A DNA stretch of 64,000 nucleotides from an uncultured Caulobacterales bacterium (lineage in GTDB: Bacteria > Pseudomonadota > Alphaproteobacteria > Caulobacterales > Maricaulaceae): NCBI GenBank assembly GCA_947503715.1, contig CANNER010000003.1:538374-602373 (forward strand). The letters are read 5' to 3'. The first letter of the stretch is position 1. Each line of letters opens with the position of its first letter. This document shows positions 24,936 through 35,228 of this stretch, piece by piece. The position numbers were made by a program, and so were the translations under genes. Below the pieces are notes generated by a model that searched no databases, was not told the DNA's origin, and worked only from the letters and a program-made list of their open reading frames with translations.

Positions 24936-26273
24936 TCAGATGATAGACTCCGGGAGATATTTTTGTTGTCTGAGCATGACCCAAAGAAAGGTGGCAATGA
25001 TAGCAGCGACCACAGCCAATATTGCGTAAGCTTTAAATAAATCAGTAATCGCCCAACCTCTATCCAGCAAAATACCTGCCAACGCGGGGCCTAAGACAGC
25101 GCCTAAACGGCTCAAGCCGATAGCGCAACCTGTCCCTGTTGCCCTCAACTCTACAGGGTATAATGCAGGAACGGTCGAGTATAGACCGATCATTGACCCA
25201 TGAAGTAGAAATCCAGCCATACCAATTAAGACAAACACACTTCCAAAAACGGGAGACAGAACACCAAAAAACAGCAAAATTATGCTCAATAGAGCCAAAT
25301 AGAGACCCACAATCAGTGATGGAAGAACCCGAATACTACACACACCAATTACAACAACGCCAAGCATGCCAACCAAGTTGATCAAACGCCCGCCTCGATT
25401 TCCATCAGCCTCGGAAAATCCCATATCAACAAGAATTTTGGGCGTCCAGGTCAGCATAAAGTATAACAACGTTAAAAGCATAAAAAAGCACGTACAAATC
25501 AAGACTGTCTTTAGCCAATATTCAGCCGAGAATAGAGCTATGAAAGTCTGTTTGTTTTCTGAACCATTCAACTTACCCTCTGTTTTAGGTAAGGCCTTAA
25601 GGGGCATTTGCCCAAATTTTCTACGGCCCTTATTTATTAGCGTTAGAACATTTGGCTTTTTGGATTTCGCTAGAAAACTATTTGACTCAGGCAAATACAG
25701 AATAATCGGAATGAACAAGAAAGATGTCATCGCACCAAATCCAAATATGTAGCGCCAATTTGCGACGTCCAAAAACCAGGCAGCTATGAATCCTGACAAA
25801 AATGCACCTGTTGCAAATCCTAATTGAAAAACAGCGATCGCAATACTTCTGTACTTTTGGCCTGCATATTCGGCCACAAGCGTGTTGAGGCTGACTAATA
25901 TTCCGCCCACGCCAATCCCCGTTAAGACACGCCCTATAATCAACAAATTTATTGTGGGGGCAAACATCGCAACAATCATGCCTATACCGGACAAACAGAG
26001 GCCAATAATAGCAACGGGTTTACGGCCTATTTTGTCGGCAACGCGGCTAAGAAAAAGCGCTCCAACCATCATACCAAACAAACCCGCACTGAATACAATA
26101 CCCAGACTTGAGCGCGATATATTCCATTCTTGTGTAATGGCAGTCGCCGCAAAAGAAATGGCCAGAATATCAAAACCGTCCTGCATATTCAGCACAGTGA
26201 GCGCGAACAAAACCCATATTTGATAGGGTGTAATTTTATGCTCAGCGGCCTCTTGGGGGATAGATGTATTCAT
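24936..26273 (-). CDS. MFS transporter, aromatic acid:H+ symporter (AAHS) type
   Basis: A 445-aa inner-membrane major facilitator with 12 predicted helices. The AAHS (PcaK/BenK-like) signs are the N-terminal Asp in MQDGFDILAISFAA (TM1, DGxD-type motif), the loop 2-3 signature SRVADKIGRKPVAIIG, and ELRATGTGCAIGLSRLGAVLGP in the second half. It should import an aromatic acid with protons. It lies between the aldehyde dehydrogenase and the AhpD-like gene in the same direction and provides the inner-membrane step after the TonB receptor. Confidence 0.87.
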   Translation of the reverse strand: MNTSIPQEAAEHKITPYQIWVLFALTVLNMQDGFDILAISFAATAITQEWNISRSSLGIVFSAGLFGMMVGALFLSRVADKIGRKPVAIIGLCLSGIGMIVAMFAPTINLLIIGRVLTGIGVGGILVSLNTLVAEYAGQKYRSIAIAVFQLGFATGAFLSGFIAAWFLDVANWRYIFGFGAMTSFLFIPIILYLPESNSFLAKSKKPNVLTLINKGRRKFGQMPLKALPKTEGKLNGSENKQTFIALFSAEYWLKTVLICTCFFMLLTLLYFMLTWTPKILVDMGFSEADGNRGGRLINLVGMLGVVVIGVCSIRVLPSLIVGLYLALLSIILLFFGVLSPVFGSVFVLIGMAGFLLHGSMIGLYSTVPALYPVELRATGTGCAIGLSRLGAVLGPALAGILLDRGWAITDLFKAYAILAVVAAIIATFLWVMLRQQKYLPESII

Positions 26274-26365
26274 GAGTTAGCTCTTAGTGAGCCTGATGAC
26301 ATCTTGAGACAAGCCAAATATTTTGTGCTGGCACGAACAAAAATAGGGGGAGAAAATTCTATCAA

Positions 26366-27784
26366 TCAACTGAAAATTACTTGAATATCAGTATATTCAT
26401 GTAAACCCTCTTCGGCAAATTCAACACCTAGTCCCGATTTTTTGACACCGCCAAAAGGGGCATTAGGTTGAATAGCCCCGTGTTTATTGATCCAAACAGA
26501 ACCGCACTCTAATTGAGAGGCGACTGATTTAGCCTTGTCTATGTCGGATGACCAAACTGACCCGCCTAAGCCATTCTCAGAGTCATTGGCCATCTCAATG
26601 GCCTCTTCAATCGTTGAGTATTTAACAATGCCCAAAACCGGACCAAATTGCTCATTTTTAATCAAAGCATTATTTTGACTAAGTCCGTCAATAATCGTGA
26701 TCGGGTGGAATAGGCCGTTTGTTTCCCCGCCCAACAATACTCGGCCTTCTGATTTACCAGCTTTAACTAAGCGAGAAACAATTTCGAACTGCATAGAGTT
26801 TTGAACGGGACCTAAAATACTCTCTTCATTCATGCCATCACCCACGGGGATGTTTTTGGCAAATTTAACTAAAGCTTGACAAACATCGTCATGAACATCC
26901 TCATGTATATAGAGGCGTTTCAACGCGGCACATGTCTGGCCGCCATTGATAAACGCGCCCCAAAATAAAGGTTCGGCGATCGCAACAGGGTCAACATCAG
27001 GCAGAATGATACCGGCGTCATTGCCTCCCATTTCTAGCGTCAATCTCTTCATTGTTGGCGCAGCTGTTTGCATGATTTTTTGACCTGTTTCGCAAGACCC
27101 TGTGAAAACAATTTTCCCAATGTCAGAATGTTCTGACATGGCTTTACCAATATTTTCATTTTTATCGCTTGATGTGACGCAATTCACCACCCCCTTAGGT
27201 AGCACCATATTCATCACCTCGACTAAGCGAACAGTCGATAGGGGCGTATAGGGCGATGGTTTCACGACGACAGTGTTGCCGCTGCGCAAAGCAGGTAATA
27301 TATGCCAAACAGCAATCATAACGGGAAAGTTCCAAGGGGTTATGGAGCCAACAACCCCAATAGGTTTACGGTGAAGTTCAACACGGCCTTCTTCGTTATC
27401 CTGCAAGGTTTTAACCGGTAACTCTAGATGAGAGGTGTATCCCGCCCAAGCAGCGGCGCCTCCCATTTCCCATCGAGACCCCAAACCATTTAGCGGTTTA
27501 CCTTGCTCTTTTGTGATTAAGGTCGCTATCTCTTCCGAGTATTCCGTGATCTTTTCTGTCACTTTTAAACAATAAGACTTCAACTCATCACTGGATAATT
27601 TAGACCATGTTTCAAAGGCTGTTTTACCCGCTTTAATAGCTCGGTCTAAGTCCTGAACTGACGCATCCTGCGCCTTTCCAACAAGCTCACCTGTGGACGG
27701 ATTTATGACATCAAAAGCCTGAGAGGAAAAAAAACTCTCCCCATCGATAATCAATCCATTCGTTGTAGGTGTAATGTCGTTCAT
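26366..27784 (-). CDS. NAD(P)-dependent aldehyde dehydrogenase
   Basis: Soluble aldehyde dehydrogenase, 472 aa from ATG 27784 (MNDITPTTNGLIIDGESFF); the open frame extends upstream to 27970, overlapping the TonB receptor, but that part has no homology look. Active-site Glu in LTLEMGGNDAGI and Cys in NGGQTCAALKR are intact; PWNFPVMIAVW and FGGVKKSGLGVEFAEEG are family motifs. Substrate unknown; the context suggests the aldehyde made by the PQQ dehydrogenase, for example an arylacetaldehyde. It lies 104 nt after the receptor in the same orientation. Confidence 0.88.
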   Translation of the reverse strand: MNDITPTTNGLIIDGESFFSSQAFDVINPSTGELVGKAQDASVQDLDRAIKAGKTAFETWSKLSSDELKSYCLKVTEKITEYSEEIATLITKEQGKPLNGLGSRWEMGGAAAWAGYTSHLELPVKTLQDNEEGRVELHRKPIGVVGSITPWNFPVMIAVWHILPALRSGNTVVVKPSPYTPLSTVRLVEVMNMVLPKGVVNCVTSSDKNENIGKAMSEHSDIGKIVFTGSCETGQKIMQTAAPTMKRLTLEMGGNDAGIILPDVDPVAIAEPLFWGAFINGGQTCAALKRLYIHEDVHDDVCQALVKFAKNIPVGDGMNEESILGPVQNSMQFEIVSRLVKAGKSEGRVLLGGETNGLFHPITIIDGLSQNNALIKNEQFGPVLGIVKYSTIEEAIEMANDSENGLGGSVWSSDIDKAKSVASQLECGSVWINKHGAIQPNAPFGGVKKSGLGVEFAEEGLHEYTDIQVIFS

Positions 27785-27887
27785 AGTTTCATCCAAATTG
27801 ATAATAAAAGTTCTTATGTTTTGAGAGTTGTGTTCTGCATTGCAGCGACAATGACCTGCCCGTGAAACAGACAGGTCATAGAAAACA

Positions 27888-30350
27888 TTAGAAATTATAT
27901 CCGAGCTGGACATAGAACTCGCGGCCACGGTTGAAAGACCCGACTGTGAAAGGTAGAGCGCCACCTTCAAAACCCGATACGATAAAACGTTCGTCAGCTA
28001 AGTTATCAACGCCGAGTTTTATATCCCATTGATCATTAGGTGCAAATTTCACAGAGCCGCCCACCAAGGCATATCCTGACTGTACTAAGTTTTCGACTGC
28101 AAATGGGTCATTTGTCGTTTCGCTCACATAAGATAAATTACCATTTAAGACGATGCTATCAGTCACATCAAAGTTAAGCGCCAAACTGGCTGTCAGGTCA
28201 GGTGTATTTTGCAGCGGTGTATCAAGTGTGAGTTGTTGGCCAAAGCGATTCACCAATAAAGGCGCCGCTTCTGGATCGATATCTGTATATTCTGCGTCCA
28301 GTAAACCCAAGGAAGCATTTAAACGGAAGCGTTCTGAAAGGAGCGCTTCAAGTTCAAGCTCAATACCTTTGATTTCCGCCGCCGCAATATTTTCATTCGA
28401 AGGACTCACGCCGCGTTGTACTACAATTTGGATATCATCATAGCTATTCAGGAAAGCCGCAGCATTAAATCGAACGCGATTATTTGCGAAATTAGACTTA
28501 AAGCCGATCTCATAGTTGTCCGATGTTTCTTCATCGAAGCTAAGCTGACGTAGAACATTAGGATCATTTGGATCTGCTTGAGCCAATAATGCTTCGCTAA
28601 AGAATGTCGTCAAACGTGTCGTGAAACCGCCTGATTTGAAACCCTGTGAGTAAGTTGCATAAGTATAGAGATCATCATTCACCTGCCAGTTAGCACCAAC
28701 TCTAAATGAGACATTATCAAATGTTTCCTCGAAAGGCTCTGCACGTCCTAAGAAGGTCGGGTCATTTGGACGCGGAAGATCAGCGGTGTTTAGCCCAAGA
28801 GTTGAGAAAGCCGTATTTAAATTCTGTTGACCTAATGAAAGTGTCTTTTCTTCTTCTGTATAGCGCGCACCAAATAATACACTTATGTCATCCGTGATTT
28901 TATAGTTACCTTCACCGAATAAAGCATATGCCGCCGTATCTTGTTCGAAACCACCTGATACCTGTATGAGGCCGCCTGCAATGGCTACAGCATCAAGTTG
29001 AGACCCATTTTCATCGAAATAGTAAGCACCAAGTGTGGCATCAAAGCGGTCACCCAAGGTGAGGTTAAACTGTAACTCTTGGCTGAATTGCTCTGTATTC
29101 AAAGCGAAAGTCGTTTGATCAAAAACAAGTGGCGAACTATCAATGTCGAGACCGAATGTAGAATCTAACTCTCGGTATGCCGAAATCGATTTGACACTTA
29201 AAGTGTCTGACACACGCCAATCAACAGTACCGGACAAACCATAGCTCTCGATATTTGCAAAATTCGCACCTGTCGCGAATGTTTCGTCGACATCGTCAGT
29301 AATAAATTGTGGTGTAAATTGCTGGTCTGGACGGGAGCCATCAGCATTAATGCCTGTCGCTAAAAAATCCGACAAACACGGCAGCCCTGGAACGCCCGCG
29401 ACACACGCATTGAACAACCCTCCCAAAGCGAAATTAGGGTCAGCTTCCAATAAACTCGTTGGATTTGCGGCATCTCTGCGCGTTGTATTATCGGCCGATA
29501 AAATAATATCCAAATCATCCGTAGGCGCCCAAGCCACTTTCGCTCGAACCGTACCGCCAGCTTTTGCTCCTGGTTGTTGGCTTGAGTTATTATCTGATGT
29601 TAGAAGCTGATCTAGAGGCACAGACGTTTGTCCGCCTCCCGGATTTCCGAGTGCATTCAGATCCGAAGGGAAAGGGATACGCTCTTGGAAGCCGTCGATA
29701 GTATCAACAGTAAAAGCAAGACTGGCATTTAGATTTTCAACAATTGGGATGTTAACGACACCGCTTGCCTCCTTTGCATTAAATGACCCTACGCGGATAT
29801 TCGCCTTTGCAAAGAATTCATCTGATGGGGTTTGCGTAACAATATTCACCGCACCGCCAATAGCATTTCGTCCGAATAAAGTACCCTGCGGTCCCTTTAG
29901 AACCTCTATACGCTCAATATCTAGCAATTCTGTTACGGCACCTGGCGCACGAGCAATATAAACACCGTCAATGTAGAGGCCAACACCCGGGTCCGTGTTG
30001 AGGGCAAAATCGGTTTGACCCACACCTCGGATAAACGCTTGAAATGTATCAACACCTGCAAAAGAAGATGTGCTGTCAAACACAACATTTGAAGTGAAAC
30101 GCCCAATATCAATGTTGTTCGTAACACCTAAGTTTTCGAGAGAGTCTTGATTAAAAGCGGACACTGTAACAGGTGCAGACTGCAAATTCTCAGCCTTTCT
30201 TCGTGCTGTAACAATGATTTCATCCAAAGCAACGGTAGCCGTTGGTTGAGCATCCTGAGCAAGTACAGGGCTTGCTGATACAAAGGCGATAGAGGAGCAT
30301 ATTGAGACAAGTATACTCTGCTTAAAATTCACATTGGCTATATATGGCAT
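27888..30350 (-). CDS. TonB-dependent outer-membrane receptor
   Basis: An 820-aa outer-membrane gated channel. Signal peptide (SICSSIAFVSASPVLAQ), TonB box LDEIIVTARRK at about residue 42, plug domain (RIEVLKGPQGTLFGRNAIGGAVNIVT) and a 22-strand-type barrel ending in aromatic Phe (YVQLGYNF). The sequence type is the large sphingomonad/hyphomonad receptor group used for oligosaccharides and aromatic compounds rather than siderophores. First gene of the run that continues with aldehyde dehydrogenase, AAHS transporter and AhpD-like protein, so it probably imports the pathway substrate. Adjacent AraC gene may control it. Confidence 0.9.
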   Translation of the reverse strand: MPYIANVNFKQSILVSICSSIAFVSASPVLAQDAQPTATVALDEIIVTARRKAENLQSAPVTVSAFNQDSLENLGVTNNIDIGRFTSNVVFDSTSSFAGVDTFQAFIRGVGQTDFALNTDPGVGLYIDGVYIARAPGAVTELLDIERIEVLKGPQGTLFGRNAIGGAVNIVTQTPSDEFFAKANIRVGSFNAKEASGVVNIPIVENLNASLAFTVDTIDGFQERIPFPSDLNALGNPGGGQTSVPLDQLLTSDNNSSQQPGAKAGGTVRAKVAWAPTDDLDIILSADNTTRRDAANPTSLLEADPNFALGGLFNACVAGVPGLPCLSDFLATGINADGSRPDQQFTPQFITDDVDETFATGANFANIESYGLSGTVDWRVSDTLSVKSISAYRELDSTFGLDIDSSPLVFDQTTFALNTEQFSQELQFNLTLGDRFDATLGAYYFDENGSQLDAVAIAGGLIQVSGGFEQDTAAYALFGEGNYKITDDISVLFGARYTEEEKTLSLGQQNLNTAFSTLGLNTADLPRPNDPTFLGRAEPFEETFDNVSFRVGANWQVNDDLYTYATYSQGFKSGGFTTRLTTFFSEALLAQADPNDPNVLRQLSFDEETSDNYEIGFKSNFANNRVRFNAAAFLNSYDDIQIVVQRGVSPSNENIAAAEIKGIELELEALLSERFRLNASLGLLDAEYTDIDPEAAPLLVNRFGQQLTLDTPLQNTPDLTASLALNFDVTDSIVLNGNLSYVSETTNDPFAVENLVQSGYALVGGSVKFAPNDQWDIKLGVDNLADERFIVSGFEGGALPFTVGSFNRGREFYVQLGYNF

Positions 30351-30472
30351 GAGGCTTTCCCGTTTCTCTTTTTTGATATTTAATTAACCTCCGTCTATTC
30401 CATATTGTTCAGTTTACCTCATCCGAGGCAGTGTAAATACTTGACTGAAAATGCAGTGCGTTTTGGAGCAAT

Positions 30473-31420
30473 TCAGATATAAGTATGTTTGCGATATTGT
30501 GAGGGCGTCTCATTAAAACGCCCCTTAAAGGCTCTAGAAAAATGAGCCGCCGACTTAAAGCCAGTGTCATACGCCACCTCAGCTACAGTTAGCTTTTCAA
30601 AGCGGCGACTTCTGAGAATTTGAGCCGCTTTATTCAATCGATTAGACATGATGTAGCCTGAGACCGTTAGTCCGGCGTTTGAAAAAATAGAGAAGAGGTA
30701 TCGCTCGGAAATAGATAATTTTTTTGCGATAAGCCCCGGTGAGAGATTCTCTTCCAGCAGATTTTTCTCGATATACTCTTTACATCTCTCAAGGTGGCCT
30801 TGTTGAGTAGAGGATATGTGGGTGGACGCACCATCAAGATCGGAGAACCCCATGACTAGCATATCAAAATAATTCGTAATCAAGCGTTTTGCGTGAATTT
30901 TAGCAGAATTTTTATACCGAGAGGCCCATAGTGACTTTAGGTAATCAGAGAGCACACTGTTAATAGCGAGCGTCCTATCGGCTAGTTCAAAGGCTAAATC
31001 CGAGGGTCGTGCATGAAATCGTCCAAGAACATCCCTCGGGATAGGAATAGATAAAATTTCAGTCATTTCGTCAAATGATAGCGAATAACTTCGGGAGTTA
31101 TCGCATATCAAAAAGTCTCCTGGTGCTAATTTTACAGTCTTAGTGCCATATTTTATGACACTTTTTCCCGAAAATTGAATTTTTACAAGGAAACGTTCTG
31201 TCTCTGAAAAATTCCCAATAGATCCCCTATGCCAAATATGTGCTGGCGTCGATTTCACCATGACGAGATCAAATTCATCCATGTTATAGATATTAATTGC
31301 GCCCTCAAACTTTGACACGTCAGGAACACTCATTTCAAGACCGCCAAACGTTTGTTTGATCGTCTTTGCCCAATCTTCAAAATCCGTTGTTTGAAGCTTA
31401 TCTTGAGGTTTCAAAAACAT
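30473..31420 (-). CDS. AraC family transcriptional regulator
   Basis: A 315-aa activator. The N-terminal ~210 residues form a cupin-like AraC-binding domain of the PF14525 type (GTKTVKLAPGDFLICDNSR), and the C-terminus has two helix-turn-helix units (GLIAKKLSISERYLFSIFS and VAEVAYDTGFKSAAHFSRAF) followed by GRFNETPSQYRK. It lies between the TonB receptor operon, which it precedes in the same direction, and the divergent PQQ dehydrogenase, a good place to control both. The effector is unknown. Confidence 0.88.
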   Translation of the reverse strand: MFLKPQDKLQTTDFEDWAKTIKQTFGGLEMSVPDVSKFEGAINIYNMDEFDLVMVKSTPAHIWHRGSIGNFSETERFLVKIQFSGKSVIKYGTKTVKLAPGDFLICDNSRSYSLSFDEMTEILSIPIPRDVLGRFHARPSDLAFELADRTLAINSVLSDYLKSLWASRYKNSAKIHAKRLITNYFDMLVMGFSDLDGASTHISSTQQGHLERCKEYIEKNLLEENLSPGLIAKKLSISERYLFSIFSNAGLTVSGYIMSNRLNKAAQILRSRRFEKLTVAEVAYDTGFKSAAHFSRAFKGRFNETPSQYRKHTYI

Positions 31421-31604
31421 GTATACACCCTAACACTGGAACTATTAGGCATCGAGACGACACGACCTCGTAATGAGAAAAAATCGCACAATTTGATCAC
31501 AATTGCCTTAAACTGCTACAGTATACGTTCGCATTTGATGCAGTTTAAATCAATCACTGTAAGGATTAAAATGTTAATGTGATAAAAAAATACGGGAAAG
31601 TTCC

Positions 31605-33740
31605 ATGCGTACAATCTATTTGACGATGAGTGTTGGCGTCAGCTTATTTGCCATGTCAGCCTGCTCCCCAGCAACTGACGCAAATACGATTGCGGTGTCT
31701 AATGCCTCGACCAAATTCGATTTATCGAAAGAAATAGAGACCTCGCCCGGAGAATGGCTAACCACGGGTCTGAATTACGCAGAGACTCGTCATAGCGGCC
31801 TAACGCAGATAAATACCGAAACCGTAAAAGATTTATCTCTCGCGTGGCACTATGATCTTGACACAAACAGAGGGCAAGAAGCCACTCCTCTTTACAATGA
31901 CGGCATTCTCTACACAACTAGCGCATGGAGTAAGGTCCAAGCCCTTGACGCAAAGACAGGTAAATTGCTTTGGCAGTATGACCCAGAGGTTCCTGGAGAA
32001 TGGGCCGTCAAAGGATGCTGTGACGTCGTTAATCGCGGCGTCGCTTATTGGGACGGCAAAATTTATCTCGGAGCTTTTGATGGACGCTTGATTGCCATCG
32101 ACGCCTACACGGGGAAAAAGGTTTGGGAAAAAGATACCATTGTAGATCGCGAGAAAAGCTACACCATCACCGGTGCTCCGCGCATCATCAAAGGCAAGGT
32201 GATCATCGGAAATGGCGGTGGTGAATTCGGTGTTCGCGGTTACGTAACAGCCTATGATGCAGAAACAGGCGACCAAGATTGGCGTTTTTACACAGTCCCG
32301 GGTGATCCGTCCAAACCCGTTGAAAATGAAATTCACAAATCCACAAAAGAGACCTGGACGGGTGAATATTGGAAAGTTGGAGGCGGCGGCACTGTTTGGG
32401 ACTCAATGGCCTATGACGCTGATCTAAACTTGCTATATATTGGTGTTGGCAACGGAAGCCCTTGGAATCCTGCCGCTCGTAGTCCCGAAGGCGGAGACAA
32501 TTTGTTCCTGTCTTCTATTGTCGCGTTAAACCCCGACACTGGAAAATACGTCTGGCATTTCCAAACCACACCCGGCGACCAATGGGATTTCACGGCAACT
32601 CAACATATGATCTTAGCAGATTTGGAAATTGACGGCGCCGAACGCAAAGTTTTAATGCAAGCTCCCAAAAACGGATTTTTCTATGTCTTAGATCGGGTGA
32701 CGGGCGAATTCATATCCGGGGAAAAATTTGCGCGCGTAAATTGGGCAACTGGACTTGATCCTGTCACTGGGCGCCCGGATATCGTACCAGAGGCTTTCTA
32801 TCACAAGACTGGCAAGCCTTTCTTAGGCGAACCCGGTCCGATGGGTGCCCACAGTTGGCACCCCATGTCCTATAACGACGAAACCGGCTTAGTTTATTTT
32901 TCAGCCCAAGACCTTAACTTCCCTTATATCGCAGATAGCACAATTGAAGAAGGCACGTTTGAACTAAAAGATAAAACCGTTAATCTTGGTGTCGACCTGG
33001 CGGCAATCGGTCTACCGGATGACCAAGAAACTCGAACCTCTATCAGGAAATCTTTAAAAGGTCGTCTTGTCGCTTGGGACCCCAAAACACAAAAAGAAGC
33101 CTGGCGTGTTGATCATGGCGGTCCGTGGAATGGAGGGACGTTATCTACAAGCGGAAACCTTGTCTTTCAAGGCAATCGTAATCAGGAGTTTGCAGCCTAC
33201 CACGCAAAAACCGGCGATAAAGTCTGGAGTACAGATGTCCAAACAGGCGTTGTTGCAGCCCCAATGACATTTGAAATGGATGGAGAGCAATATGTAGCTC
33301 TCGTCGCAGGTTGGGGTGGGGTTCTTCCACTTTTACTCGGTGAACTTGCCCATACAGATGAGGGAAAGGTTCCCAATCGAAGCCGTGTACTTATGTATAA
33401 GTTAAATGGCGGCACTGAATTGCCCCTTGCTGAGAATTTTGCACCTGTGATTGATCCACCAAGACAGTTTGCGACTGCAGAGGATATTGATAGCGGACGC
33501 GTCATTTATGCGCGTTATTGCTCAGGATGCCACGGTGATACCGCAGTTGCAGGGGGGCCAATTCCAGATATCCGTGCGACTTATGCGCTTCATGACGCTG
33601 ATGATTGGAATGAGATAATACTAGAGGGAGCCCTCGAAGAACGCGGCATGGTCTCCTTTAAGGATGCCCTTTCCGAGGAAGAGGTCCAAAATATCAGAGC
33701 TTATGTTATAGATAGAGCAGAAAAATCTACATCAAAATAG
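31605..33740 (+). CDS. PQQ-dependent alcohol dehydrogenase with C-terminal cytochrome c domain
   Basis: Quinohemoprotein alcohol dehydrogenase of the type II/III group, 711 aa, exported lipoprotein (lipobox MSAC, Cys20). Eight-bladed propeller with tryptophan-docking repeats (DAKTGKLLWQYD, DAETGDQDWRFY, NPDTGKYVWHF). The vicinal Cys pair that contacts PQQ is in KGCCDVVNRG. The C-terminal domain binds heme c through CSGCH (about residue 641) with a likely axial Met in RGMVSF. It would oxidise a primary alcohol in the periplasm and pass electrons to cytochromes. It needs PQQ made elsewhere; no pqq genes are in the window. Divergent from the AraC gene. Confidence 0.92.
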   Translation: MRTIYLTMSVGVSLFAMSACSPATDANTIAVSNASTKFDLSKEIETSPGEWLTTGLNYAETRHSGLTQINTETVKDLSLAWHYDLDTNRGQEATPLYNDGILYTTSAWSKVQALDAKTGKLLWQYDPEVPGEWAVKGCCDVVNRGVAYWDGKIYLGAFDGRLIAIDAYTGKKVWEKDTIVDREKSYTITGAPRIIKGKVIIGNGGGEFGVRGYVTAYDAETGDQDWRFYTVPGDPSKPVENEIHKSTKETWTGEYWKVGGGGTVWDSMAYDADLNLLYIGVGNGSPWNPAARSPEGGDNLFLSSIVALNPDTGKYVWHFQTTPGDQWDFTATQHMILADLEIDGAERKVLMQAPKNGFFYVLDRVTGEFISGEKFARVNWATGLDPVTGRPDIVPEAFYHKTGKPFLGEPGPMGAHSWHPMSYNDETGLVYFSAQDLNFPYIADSTIEEGTFELKDKTVNLGVDLAAIGLPDDQETRTSIRKSLKGRLVAWDPKTQKEAWRVDHGGPWNGGTLSTSGNLVFQGNRNQEFAAYHAKTGDKVWSTDVQTGVVAAPMTFEMDGEQYVALVAGWGGVLPLLLGELAHTDEGKVPNRSRVLMYKLNGGTELPLAENFAPVIDPPRQFATAEDIDSGRVIYARYCSGCHGDTAVAGGPIPDIRATYALHDADDWNEIILEGALEERGMVSFKDALSEEEVQNIRAYVIDRAEKSTSK

Positions 33741-33858
33741 AGCGTTCTCACGCTCACATAGAGATATTCAAATATCCTTTAAGGCTAAGTCAGCTATATT
33801 TGGAATTTGAAGCCCTGCTGATAATGGATAATTTAGAGATAGTGCGTCAGTCTGCCTC

Positions 33859-35226
33859 TCAGACGATAGAAACCGTTTTGATATTACAAAATGCCCTCAA
33901 ACCTTCAGCGGCTAATTCTCTGCCATAACCGGATTTCTTAATACCTCCGAAAGGGAGAGCTGGATGAGAGGCCGTCATAGAATTGATAAATGTGGCACCG
34001 GCTTCAATGTTTTTAATTGCATAATCCTGCTGGCTTTTATCTTGAGTAAACACAGAAGACCCCAATCCAAAAGGACTATCATTTGCGAGTGTCACAGCCT
34101 CTTCCATGGAACTGACCTTGAACAGAAACGCGACAGGGCCGAAAATTTCCTCGTAGTAAGTTTGAGAAGACTTAGAAATATTTTCCAAAATACCGGGACG
34201 GTAAAAGTAACCCGGCCCATCAATCGCTTCAGCGCCAGTCAGGCGTGTAGCGCCTTCGCTTAAGGCTTTTTCGACTTGGCCAATAATTTCTACGCGGCTG
34301 TTTTCGGTCACGAGTGGCCCTATATCCGTTTCGGGGTCATTTGGATCACCCACGCAAAGGGCTTCAAATGCCGTTTTAAATTTATTCCGGAATTCATCAT
34401 AAATATCGGTGTGAATGATAAAGCGTTTCCCTGCGATGCAGGATTGGCCACAATTTTGCGTACGCGCAATCACAGCCGTTGAAACAGCTTTATCAAGATC
34501 AGCACTTGGCATAACAATGAAAGCATCAGACCCGCCAAGTTCAAGAACCGTTGGCTTAATGACTTCACCGCATATCGAACCGACAGACGATCCTGCACGT
34601 TCTGACCCTGTAAGGGTTGCAGCCCTGACTCGCTCGTCACGAAGCATTATTCCGACTTGCTGAACGCTTGCGAATACATTTTGCAAAGCCCCTTCGGGGA
34701 AACCAGCACGGCGCACAACATCTTCAACGGACAGTCCGCATTGAGGCACATTGGATGCGTGTTTCAATAGTCCCGTGTTCCCTGCCATTAACGCGGGTCC
34801 TACAAAGCGGTAGACTTGCCACAAAGGATAATTCCACGGCATAACAACAACAATTGGGCCCAGTGGAAGATAGGTTTTATAGGTTGTCGCTGGTCCGCCC
34901 GTTTCGACAACTTCGTCCGACATCATATCAGCGGCGTTATCCGCATAAAACCGACAACCCATCGCGCATTTCTTAACTTCGGCGATGGCAGATTTTAATG
35001 TCTTACCCATCTCCAATGTTATAATCGCCGCGAGTTCTTCGGCTTCATCTTCCAAAATATCTGCAATGCGCTGCATCGCGCCAGCACGGTCTTCCAAAGA
35101 CCATGATTTCAGTTCATGATGCGCTTTCATGGATAAAGCCAAAGCCTGTTCAACCTGCTCATTACTCATCGTTTCGAAGTCTTTGACTTTTTCACCTGTT
35201 GCTGGGTTAGTAGATGCGAAGGCCAT
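33859..35226 (-). CDS. Aldehyde dehydrogenase, succinate-semialdehyde dehydrogenase type
   Basis: A 455-aa aldehyde dehydrogenase of the short (GabD/Sad-type) branch: it begins [16 protein letters not shown] as these do. Catalytic Glu in [14 protein letters not shown] and Cys in [11 protein letters not shown] are intact; [12 protein letters not shown] and [17 protein letters not shown] fit. The last step of the homoprotocatechuate route yields succinate semialdehyde (with pyruvate) from HpaI, so an SSADH here would finish the path to succinate. It starts 2 nt after the hpaE stop, in the operon hpaF-hpaE-this gene. Confidence 0.87.
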   Translation of the reverse strand: MAFASTNPATGEKVKDFETMSNEQVEQALALSMKAHHELKSWSLEDRAGAMQRIADILEDEAEELAAIITLEMGKTLKSAIAEVKKCAMGCRFYADNAADMMSDEVVETGGPATTYKTYLPLGPIVVVMPWNYPLWQVYRFVGPALMAGNTGLLKHASNVPQCGLSVEDVVRRAGFPEGALQNVFASVQQVGIMLRDERVRAATLTGSERAGSSVGSICGEVIKPTVLELGGSDAFIVMPSADLDKAVSTAVIARTQNCGQSCIAGKRFIIHTDIYDEFRNKFKTAFEALCVGDPNDPETDIGPLVTENSRVEIIGQVEKALSEGATRLTGAEAIDGPGYFYRPGILENISKSSQTYYEEIFGPVAFLFKVSSMEEAVTLANDSPFGLGSSVFTQDKSQQDYAIKNIEAGATFINSMTASHPALPFGGIKKSGYGRELAAEGLRAFCNIKTVSIV

Positions 35227-35228
35227 TT

